DNA of 64,000 nt from Brachyspira pilosicoli (lineage in GTDB: Bacteria; Spirochaetota; Brachyspiria; Brachyspirales; Brachyspiraceae), in contig NZ_JAWLPU010000002.1 in the NCBI RefSeq assembly GCF_036997485.1, forward strand, positions 62,001-126,000. The letters run 5' to 3'. The notes beneath the pieces are model-generated. The model was not told the origin of the DNA and did not search any database. It worked only from the letters and a program-made list of their open reading frames with translations. A program made the translations under genes and the position numbers. Positions 8,630-15,870 of this stretch are shown here, in pieces (position 1 is the stretch's first letter; every line of letters begins with the position of its first letter).

Positions 8630-10291
8630 TTATTTGTTTTTAATAGGGTCATTAGGATTAACAACACCATCTTTAGGTAATTTTTTAGCCCATTGACCGG
8701 TGATGAATAATTCTATAACAGCTAATATAATCATTACAATAGCAATAACAGCTAATACATAACCATCGAATGTAGCTTTTTTGAAGTTAGTGTAAACAAC
8801 TAAAGCTAAAGCAGAAAGAGTAACAGCAAACATGAATATTAAAGGTATAACGTTTTCCCAAGAAGTTCTGCCCTGACGATTTTTAATCCAAGCAGCAACA
8901 GCAAGTAATGATAAACCAGCTAATAATTGGTTAGCACTACCGAATATAGGCCATATTCTAGTATAACCATAAAGAGTAAATCCTAAAGATATAATAACTG
9001 TAATAGCAGTAGCAATATAAGGATTAGTAAGTATAGTTTTATGTACTTTACCATCAGCAGCAGTATATTCACCTAATTCTTGTATCAAATATCTTCCAAT
9101 ACGAGTAGCACTGTCTAAAGAAGTTAAAGCAAAAGAAGCAAAAGCCAAAGTAACAAAAGTTTGACCTATACCAAGAGGTACACCGAAAGAAGTCATGAAA
9201 GTAGCAACACCCAAAGCAAATCTAGCAGCAGGAGTACCAGTACTTTCTATAGCAGCAACACTCATTAAAGCAACTATAGCAACAATACCTTCAATAAGCA
9301 TAGCACCATAACCAACTAATTTAGCATCTTTTTCACTGTTAAGCTGTTTAGAGCTAGTACCAGAACTTACAAGTGAATGGAAACCAGATATAGCACCACA
9401 AGCTACTGTGATAAACAAAATAGGGAATAAATAGTTGCCTTCACTAGGAGTAAAGCTTGTAAATACAGGTGCAGTTACAGCAGGACGCATTATAATTAAA
9501 CCTAATACACCGCCTATAATCATAGCGTAAAGCAAGAAAGAAGATAAATAGTCCCTAGGCTGCAATAATATCCAAACGGGCATTAAAGAAGCTAATATAA
9601 TGTATATAGTTAATATAACTTGCCAAGGAGTTTTTTCTAAAGCAAGGAATGGGAATCTATCAGAGATAAATATAATAGCAGCTAATAATACAACACCTAT
9701 TATTGTAGAAAGAGCAACATTAACTCCTCTTCTATATACTAAGAAACCAAATAATAAAGCCAAAGCAATAAATAACATACTTGCAGTACCAGCAGCAGCA
9801 GATTCTCTGTAAGTGTCAACATTTACAGCAAATGTACTTGCAGTGATGTCTAAGAATGCAGCCACTACCAAACAAATAGTAATGAATGCATAAAGAGTAA
9901 ACATTATTTTACCCTTTTGACCAACATTATGTCTAATAACTTCTCCAATAGATTTACCTTCATGTCTCAAAGAAGCAATTAGAGAACCATAGTCATGCAC
10001 ACCTCCAAAGAATATACAGCCGAAAATAATCCATAAATAAACAGGAAGCCAACCAAACATAGTAGCAATAATAGGACCTGTAATAGGACCAGCACCAGCT
10101 ATAGAAGAGAAATGGTGACCTAATAATACTTTAGCATCAGTAGGTACATAGTCTCTGCCGTCTTTTAAAGTATGAGCAGGCGTTTGTCTTGAAGGATCAA
10201 CACCCCATTTTTTAGCTAAATATGAACCATATGTTATATAAGCTACAAAAAAGGCTATCATCCCAATGATTAATAATAGAAAAGCATTCAT
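8630..10291 (-). CDS. cstA: Carbon starvation protein A (pyruvate/peptide transporter)
   Basis: Polytopic inner-membrane transporter of the CstA family. In E. coli, family members import peptides (CstA) or pyruvate (BtsT). The family signature 'HHFSSIAGAGPITGPIIA' lies near residue 58, after the N-terminal helix and 'DYVPTDAKVLLG'. About 14-15 hydrophobic segments follow. At 553 residues it matches the shorter family members and lacks part of the C-terminal region of the roughly 700-residue E. coli protein. AAGGAG is placed about seven bases before the ATG. It lies 19 bases after a 174-residue unknown gene and is followed by a clear terminator, so the two form a bicistronic unit. Substrate cannot be fixed from sequence. 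Confidence 0.9.
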   Translation of the reverse strand: MNAFLLLIIGMIAFFVAYITYGSYLAKKWGVDPSRQTPAHTLKDGRDYVPTDAKVLLGHHFSSIAGAGPITGPIIATMFGWLPVYLWIIFGCIFFGGVHDYGSLIASLRHEGKSIGEVIRHNVGQKGKIMFTLYAFITICLVVAAFLDITASTFAVNVDTYRESAAAGTASMLFIALALLFGFLVYRRGVNVALSTIIGVVLLAAIIFISDRFPFLALEKTPWQVILTIYIILASLMPVWILLQPRDYLSSFLLYAMIIGGVLGLIIMRPAVTAPVFTSFTPSEGNYLFPILFITVACGAISGFHSLVSSGTSSKQLNSEKDAKLVGYGAMLIEGIVAIVALMSVAAIESTGTPAARFALGVATFMTSFGVPLGIGQTFVTLAFASFALTSLDSATRIGRYLIQELGEYTAADGKVHKTILTNPYIATAITVIISLGFTLYGYTRIWPIFGSANQLLAGLSLLAVAAWIKNRQGRTSWENVIPLIFMFAVTLSALALVVYTNFKKATFDGYVLAVIAIVMIILAVIELFITGQWAKKLPKDGVVNPNDPIKNK

Positions 10292-10310
10292 AAAATCTCC
10301 TTAATTTTAT

Positions 10311-10835
10311 TTAAAAATTCAAAAGAAGGTTTTTTAATTCCTTTTTTCTCATTTTAGGTAAATATACATTTTTATCTTTTATAGATACTATAGCATATTC
10401 AGTTTCTGACCAGCCATGAAATGATAATTTATAACTTACTCTATAAAAGAATTTTTTTACTATTTTTTCCCATTCTTTTTCTAAAGAAATATCAGTTATA
10501 ATGATTCCTGTGATTATACTTCTTTTATGAAATTTGTTAGGATTTGAAAGAATTGGTGTCAATCTAATTAACATGTCTTGAAATTCTTCTATATTATCTA
10601 AAGTACAATTTTTTATAAAACGAACAAGCATATGCTCAAATACAGAATATCCTTCATAAACCGTAGAAGTAGTAATAAAGGATTTAAAAAAATCATTCCT
10701 ATGAAAGGCATAGAGATCAAAATATTCATTCTCTTTACTAATTTGATATTCTAAGTCAAAATGTCTCATTAATTTTTCTGACAAAGAAAATATATATTTT
10801 TTCACCTCTTCATTATCAATATTTAATCTAGCCAT
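10311..10835 (-). CDS. Hypothetical protein upstream of cstA
   Basis: A 174-residue cytoplasmic protein that I do not recognise. It has no signal peptide or membrane span. The middle ('FEHMLVRFIKNCTLDNIEEF') and end ('MRKKELKNLLLNF') look helical. The ATG at 10835 is chosen: a GTG at 10847 is in frame but would lie only a few bases after the expected transcription start. It has its own promoter (10862-10889) and sits 19 bases before cstA, so a role linked to cstA expression or function is a reasonable guess and nothing more. Confidence 0.65.
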   Translation of the reverse strand: MARLNIDNEEVKKYIFSLSEKLMRHFDLEYQISKENEYFDLYAFHRNDFFKSFITTSTVYEGYSVFEHMLVRFIKNCTLDNIEEFQDMLIRLTPILSNPNKFHKRSIITGIIITDISLEKEWEKIVKKFFYRVSYKLSFHGWSETEYAIVSIKDKNVYLPKMRKKELKNLLLNF

Positions 10836-10861
10836 ATACAAACTCACAAATTACAACTACA

Positions 10862-10889
10862 AGTATATAAAAAATAATTGACCTGTCAA
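10862..10889 (-). promoter_or_regulatory. Promoter of the cstA unit with a palindrome on the -35 box
   Basis: On the minus strand TTGACA (10889-10884), a 16-base spacer and TATACT (10867-10862) form a near-consensus sigma-70 promoter. The -35 box is half of a palindrome, TTGACctGTCAA, at 10878-10889. This could be a repressor site, since a bound protein would cover the -35 element. Start of transcription would be near 10855. Confidence 0.6.
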
Positions 10890-10910
10890 GTTATTGTATG
10901 AAGTAATGAG

Positions 10911-10949
10911 AATTTTTTCTAAAAAAATATCATTTTTTTAGAAAAAATT
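10911..10949. terminator. Perfect 18-bp A/T hairpin after the pyr cluster
   Basis: AATTTTTTCTAAAAAAAT (10911-10928) and its exact complement (10932-10949) flank a three-base loop. It lies 49 bases beyond the stop of the minus-strand substrate-binding protein gene and upstream of the cstA promoter. The stem has almost no GC, so it is an atypical terminator, but its place at the end of the cluster suggests that job. Confidence 0.5.
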
Positions 10950-11007
10950 ATTATTTATTAGAAAATATTATTATTTGTTAGAAAATATTATTATTTGTTA
11001 GAAAATA
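10941..11007. repeat. Tandem 20-bp repeat across a gene end
   Basis: Units of 20 bases with the form gaaaatattattatttgtta follow one another at 10941, 10961 and 10981, with a partial fourth unit from 11001. The second and third copies are identical and the first differs at two positions. The repeats contain the last codons and stop (10998-11000) of the overlapping minus-strand gene and abut the 18-bp hairpin. There are no spacers, so this is not a CRISPR array. Confidence 0.8.
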
Positions 11008-11882
11008 TAATAAAAATCATCTTTTGGAATTTTATTTCCTATAAGATTTTTATCAAAATTGTATATAAAATTATAATAGTCGTTTAATTTTCTTTTCATA
11101 GTCTCATCATTATAAAAAGTAATGCCAATTCTATCTATACCGTAAATAACAGCCTTAGCATTAACCAATATAGAAGTTTGTTTAATTAAAGATTCTATTT
11201 TATCTTTGTTATTTAAAATATACTCAGTAGATTTTTTGTATTCATTTAATATTTCTTCTAATAAAGCATTATTATTTTCTATGAAACTTTGTTTTGCAAT
11301 AAGCATAGCAACAGGGTAGGGGGGGATATATTTTGAAATATCAACTACTATGTTTATATCTTTATTTTCTAATAAAGCTGAAGATAAAAAAGGTTCTGGA
11401 AGTATAGCAATATCAACATTTTTAGATGCTAATGCTTTTGATAAATCTAAATTACCAAGAGAATAATTTATATTTGCTCCTTTTATATTTTTAGTTTTTA
11501 TTAAATATTGAAGCATTAAATCTGGAGTTGATAATTTTAATCCGCAGTAAATAGTTTTGTTTTTTAAATCATCTATGCTTTTTATGTTTTTATCACTTGA
11601 AACTATAAATATTTTGGTTTCAGATACAACAGCCACTGCTTTATAATTTAATCCTCTATTATATATTATAGAAGCCATATTTGCAGGAACAGCAGCAATA
11701 TCAACTTCACCTTTTATTATGGAAGCCAATATATTATTTGGGGAGTTTATAATACTTATATTGATTTTTTTATAATCATTAATCATCTTTAGAGCACCTA
11801 TTGCACTAGGACCATTTAATAAACTCATCTCAAAAGCATACAAATTAAAAGAGATTAAAAAAATTATAAATATTTTTTTCAT
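10998..11882 (-). CDS. Periplasmic substrate-binding protein, NMT1/THI5 (SsuA/TauA)-like
   Basis: A 294-residue exported binding protein. The signal peptide is residues 1-16 ('FIIFLISFNLYA'), and there is no lipobox. The fold is indicated by 'GEVDIAAVPANMASIIYNRG' (residues 55-75), 'IKSIDDLKNKTIYCGLKLST' and 'ALASKNVDIAILPEPFLSSA', the pattern of NitT/TauT/THI5-type receptors. No permease or ATPase gene is near. It is the last gene of the pyrB-pyrC-nadD cluster, with seven bases between it and nadD. Some THI5-type relatives bind pyrimidines, so a pyrimidine-related ligand is possible, but this is inference from position. The C-terminus and stop lie within a 20-bp tandem repeat. Confidence 0.8.
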   Translation of the reverse strand: MKKIFIIFLISFNLYAFEMSLLNGPSAIGALKMINDYKKINISIINSPNNILASIIKGEVDIAAVPANMASIIYNRGLNYKAVAVVSETKIFIVSSDKNIKSIDDLKNKTIYCGLKLSTPDLMLQYLIKTKNIKGANINYSLGNLDLSKALASKNVDIAILPEPFLSSALLENKDINIVVDISKYIPPYPVAMLIAKQSFIENNNALLEEILNEYKKSTEYILNNKDKIESLIKQTSILVNAKAVIYGIDRIGITFYNDETMKRKLNDYYNFIYNFDKNLIGNKIPKDDFYYIF

Positions 11883-11889
11883 GACATTC

Positions 11890-12471
11890 CTATAAATATA
11901 AATTGTTTTCTTTTATATAATTATAAACTTTGTCTTTTAAGAAATACCTAAAAGCACCATTGTTTTTTATTCTTTCTCTAATTAAACTTGATGATATATC
12001 TATTCTTGGAGCTATTATAGTTTTTATGTTATATTTTTCTATGTTGCTGCTAATTAAATTGTTATTATCATCTCTATTAAGAGCTACAATATTAGATAAA
12101 TTAGAAATTTTTTCTGGCTCTCTCCATTTATCAAAATCTTTCACCAAATCAGCACCTATTATAAGAATTGGCTTATCTTCAAAATTGTAATTATTATAAA
12201 TATATTCTAAAGTTTTTATAGTATAAGACACGCAATCATTTTTTATCTCATAATCATCTAATATAAAGTTTTTATTATCTTCTATAGATAATTTTAGCAT
12301 ATTTATTCTGTCATCATCAGAAACTTTGCCGCTTATATTTTTATGCGGAGGTATTTTGCTTGGAATAAATAATATTTTATCGCATTTAAAATTATGCAAT
12401 ATAGTATCAGCCAATATTAAATGCCCCAAATGAGGAGGGTCAAAACTTCCGCCTAATATTGCAATCTTCAT
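11890..12471 (-). CDS. nadD: Nicotinate-nucleotide adenylyltransferase
   Basis: Joins nicotinate mononucleotide and ATP to form deamido-NAD in NAD synthesis. 'ILGGSFDPPHLGHLILAD' at the N-terminus holds the nucleotidyltransferase HxGH motif (HLGH), 'IPSKIPPHK' follows, and the C-terminal 'ISSSLIRERI' matches the (I)SSTxIR motif of NadD. Length of 193 residues is typical. The start is taken at the second in-frame Met (12471), directly before 'KIAILGGSFD'. It lies 73 bases after pyrC in the same direction and is probably part of the pyr cluster. The later enzyme of the pathway, nadE, is in this window at 51878-53758. Confidence 0.9.
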   Translation of the reverse strand: MKIAILGGSFDPPHLGHLILADTILHNFKCDKILFIPSKIPPHKNISGKVSDDDRINMLKLSIEDNKNFILDDYEIKNDCVSYTIKTLEYIYNNYNFEDKPILIIGADLVKDFDKWREPEKISNLSNIVALNRDDNNNLISSNIEKYNIKTIIAPRIDISSSLIRERIKNNGAFRYFLKDKVYNYIKENNLYL

Positions 12472-12544
12472 AAACACTACTGCACTGCCAAATAGAATTA
12501 TGTTAAAAGTTTAATTGTTAAATAATAATTTGCAAGCATATTTT

Positions 12545-13752
12545 TTATTTATAAAAAACTTCTTTCCCAAAACCTTCATAAAACTTGCCATTATTATAAA
12601 CTACATTGCCTCTCACTATAGTAGTTATAACTTTCCCCCCTCTTTTAAAACCTATATAAGGCGACCAAGAAGATTTTGTTATTATATCTTTCTCTTCTAT
12701 AATAGATTCATCATTCAAATCTACTACTGCAAAATCAGCATCAAATCCTTCTTTTAGTAAACCTTTGTTTTTTATTGCGAATATTTTAGCAGCATTTTCG
12801 CTCATAATTTTTGTTAGAAGTTTTATATCTATAGTTGAATCTTTAACTTTTTTTAACATCAATTCTAATGAATGTTCTACAGAAGGTATGCCAAAAGTAA
12901 GTTTTTCTAATTTCTCACTTAATAAATGCGGTGCATGGTCTGTTCCTATTGTGTCTATCGTGCCGTCTACAATAGCATTCCATAATGCTTTATTATCTGA
13001 TTTTTCTCTAAGCTCTGGTTTCATTTTAAGAAGCATTTTATTTTTATCATTTTTATTAACATCTTCAGTATTCAAAAATAAGTGGTGTGGGGTAGCTTCA
13101 CCATAAATTATCATACCAGAATCTTTTGCTTTTTTTAGAGAATTAATTTCACTTTCTAATGATAAATGACATAAATATAATGGAGTATTTGTTTGTTTTG
13201 CTATTTCTATTGCTTTATCAACTTTTTTTTCTTCTGCATGTACTGTTACAATTTTTGAAGCTTCAAATAATTTATATAAAATTTTATCATCTTCAACAAG
13301 CATGTTTCCAGTAGAGGCATTAAAGAAAATTTTTGTAGAGGCAGCTTTGTCTATAATTTGTTTTATGTCTTCGGTGTTATCAGCCTTGCTTCCTCCAAAA
13401 TGAAAACCATAATCAACATAAGACTTGCCAATCATCATATTCTTTTTTTCTTCTAAATTTTCTTTTGTTATAGTGTTTGGAATAGTGTTAGGCATATCCA
13501 AGAATGTTGTAACACCGCCTCTTGCAGCAGCTTTACTTCCAGAAGAAAAGTCCTCTTTATGTGTAAGCCCAGGGTCTCTCATATGAGCATGTGGGTCTAT
13601 TATACCACATAAAACATAATTGTAATTAGCATCTATTATATTACTATCTTTATAGATTTCAAAATTATTATTAAAGTCTATTTTTTTTATCTTCTCATTT
13701 TCTATAATTATAGATACTGCATTATTATCTGCTAATTTAGCATTTTTTATTA

Positions 13753-13756
<4 letters not shown>
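12545..13756 (-). CDS. pyrC: Dihydroorotase
   Basis: Cyclises carbamoyl aspartate to dihydroorotate, step three of pyrimidine synthesis. The metal-binding 'DPHAHMRDPGLTHKEDF' (HxH, near residue 54), 'TTFLDMPNT', a His in 'VTVHAEE', a His in 'YGEATPHHLFL' and 'GTDHAPH' identify a class I dihydroorotase of the amidohydrolase superfamily. Its 403 residues are slightly short of the usual 420-430. The reading frame overlaps the end of pyrB by four bases (ATGA type), so translation is likely coupled, which fits the known physical association of class I dihydroorotases with aspartate carbamoyltransferase in some bacteria. Confidence 0.93.
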
Positions 13757-14832
<1,076 letters not shown>

Positions 14833-14867
14833 TTTAACATCCCTTAATAATTATAATTTTACAGCAT

Positions 14868-14912
14868 AAAAAAAGGGAATAAAATCACAAAATAGCGATT
14901 TTATTCCCTTTT
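14868..14912 (-). terminator. Intrinsic terminator (attenuator) in the pyrB leader
   Basis: On the minus strand AAAAGGGAATAAAATC (14912-14897) pairs perfectly over 16 bp with GATTTTATTCCCTTTT (14886-14871), around a 10-base loop. The stem runs into seven T residues (14874-14868). It lies 36 bases before pyrB and there is no minus-strand gene upstream that it could serve. The leader ORF stop codon (14887-14885) sits at the loop/right-arm boundary, so a ribosome at the end of the leader would block the stem. The T-run on the plus strand side is only four bases, which fixes the direction. Confidence 0.9.
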
Positions 14913-14992
14913 AAAAATTCTGCATTGGTTAATTTAAACAAACATAGAAAATGCGGCAATAAGTAAAATATATTTTTTATTATACCATTCAT
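14885..14992 (-). CDS. pyrB leader peptide (35 residues)
   Basis: ATG at 14992-14990 is preceded by AGGAA six bases upstream and opens a 35-codon frame ending in TGA at 14887-14885. The peptide starts 'MNGIIKNIFYLLPHF' and ends 'GNKIAIL'. The message is U-rich in the second third (UUU, UUA, UUG codons), and the last 10 codons are inside the terminator hairpin. This arrangement matches the E. coli pyrBI leader, where low UTP slows RNA polymerase in a U-rich tract, the ribosome closes the gap and prevents the hairpin. The peptide itself probably has no function. Size, ribosome site and overlap are seen; the mechanism is inferred. Confidence 0.75.
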   Translation of the reverse strand: MNGIIKNIFYLLPHFLCLFKLTNAEFLKGNKIAIL

Positions 14993-15022
14993 AATATTTC
15001 CTACACTGTATAAATTATACTG

Positions 15023-15050
15023 ATTATAAATTATAATAAAAAAAAATCAA
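15023..15050 (-). promoter_or_regulatory. Probable pyrB promoter
   Basis: On the minus strand TTGATT (15050-15045), a 16-base spacer and TATAAT (15028-15023) form a good sigma-70 promoter. Start of transcription would be near 15016, giving about 24 bases before the leader ORF. Two other TATAAT hexamers (15035-15030 and 15019-15014) are near, but no comparable -35 element goes with them. Confidence 0.6.
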
Positions 15051-15169
15051 TAGATAATTTTTAATATTTTTTGTTTAAAAGCTAAGATGTTTTTTTATAA
15101 CTAAATCATTAATAATCTGAAAGATATACTACAAATCAATAAATAAATTAATTTTTTTATAGTTAGGTA

Positions 15170-15224
15170 TTGACATTATCTCTATATAAGTATATCATTA
15201 TATTATAATATACTTATATAGAGA
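15170..15224 (+). promoter_or_regulatory. Promoter/operator of the truncated sensor copy
   Basis: TTGACA (15170-15175), a 17-base spacer and TATCAT (15193-15198) form a promoter. A perfect 17-bp inverted repeat, TCTCTATATAAGTATAT (15179-15195) and its complement (15208-15224), covers the spacer, -10 box and start site with a 12-base centre. This is the placement expected of an ArsR/SmtB-family operator. It is a diverged copy of the site at 15411-15466. Confidence 0.75.
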
Positions 15225-15233
15225 TGTAGATTT

Positions 15234-15395
15234 ATGGAAAAGAATAATAAACAAAAAAACATTATAAAAAGCTATAAAAGTACTTGTAATGTAAATACAA
15301 AAGAAGAGAATATATCTTCTTATATACCAAAGCTTCCAAATGATGGTAAGTTTACAGTTTTAACTAAAGAATTATGCGTTCATGAATATGGTTAA
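15234..15395 (+). pseudogene. Truncated tandem copy of the SmtB-type sensor gene
   Basis: A 53-codon frame whose first 43 codons match the start of the intact sensor gene downstream ('TKEENISSYIPKLPND' is identical). It then lacks about 21 codons, including the DNA-binding helix region 'SVFSDPTRLKIISVLSE', resumes in frame with 'KELCVHE' and stops two codons later. The recognition helix and the zinc site at the C-terminus are absent, so it cannot act as a normal repressor. The ribosome site TAGGA of the intact copy is changed to TAGAT here. Its promoter and operator are well kept. It is best read as the remnant of a tandem duplication of promoter plus gene start. Confidence 0.8.
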
Positions 15396-15410
15396 TTTTT
15401 ATGATAGGTG

Positions 15411-15466
15411 TTGACATTATTTATATATAACTATATCATTATATTACAATATAGTTATATATAAAT
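15411..15466 (+). promoter_or_regulatory. Promoter/operator of the zinc sensor-ATPase operon
   Basis: TTGACA (15411-15416), a 17-base spacer and TATCAT (15434-15439) form the promoter. A perfect 18-bp inverted repeat, ATTTATATATAACTATAT (15419-15436) with its complement (15449-15466), lies over it with a 12-base centre. Against the upstream copy, three positions differ in each arm and all three changes are matched in the partner arm. Repression by the gene product and release by metal are inferred from the family. Confidence 0.8.
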
Positions 15467-15477
15467 AGGACTATCTT

Positions 15478-15870
15478 ATGGAAAAAAATAAAAAAAATAA
15501 TAAACAAAAAAATATAATAGAAAGCTATGAAGACAATTGTGAAACCAACACAAAAGAAGAGAATATATCTTCTTATATACCAAAGCTTCCAAATGATGAT
15601 GAGTTTACAGTTTTAGCTAATTTCTTTTCTGTGTTTTCTGACCCAACCAGATTAAAAATAATATCTGTTTTAAGCGAGAAGGAATTATGCGTTCATGAAT
15701 TAGTATCTTTGCTTGATATGAAGCAGCCTTCTGTATCTCAGCATTTAAAGATGTTATGGCAGGCTAGGGTGGTAAAGAAGAGAAAAATTGGGCTTCATGT
15801 ATTTTACAGGCTTGATGATGAACATATAGAAAAAATTTATGCTTGGGGGTATGAGCATGTTAAAGAATAA
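15478..15870 (+). CDS. ArsR/SmtB-family zinc-responsive repressor
   Basis: A 130-residue winged-helix metal sensor that should repress its own operon and leave DNA when it binds metal. The core is 'FSDPTRLKIISVLSEKELCV', the recognition helix 'KQPSVSQHLKMLWQA', and the wing 'KRKIGLHVFYRLD'. The C-terminal helix has D114-x-H116 and H127-x2-E130, exactly the spacing of the alpha-5 zinc site in SmtB/CzrA. C71-V-H73 in the third helix and C21 near the N-terminus could form an alpha-3N type site as in CadC. Zinc is therefore the likeliest signal, with cadmium or lead possible. TAGGA is seven bases before the ATG. The gene overlaps the start of the ATPase gene by 14 bases. Confidence 0.9.
   Translation: MEKNKKNNKQKNIIESYEDNCETNTKEENISSYIPKLPNDDEFTVLANFFSVFSDPTRLKIISVLSEKELCVHELVSLLDMKQPSVSQHLKMLWQARVVKKRKIGLHVFYRLDDEHIEKIYAWGYEHVKE

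Noticed and set aside
10941-11007. Short regular repeats that might be a CRISPR array
   Set aside because: The 20-bp units follow one another without spacers and form part of a gene end; no cas genes are near.
14868-14912. Hairpin as an ordinary terminator for a plus-strand gene
   Set aside because: No plus-strand gene ends nearby and the long T-run is on the minus side, just before pyrB.
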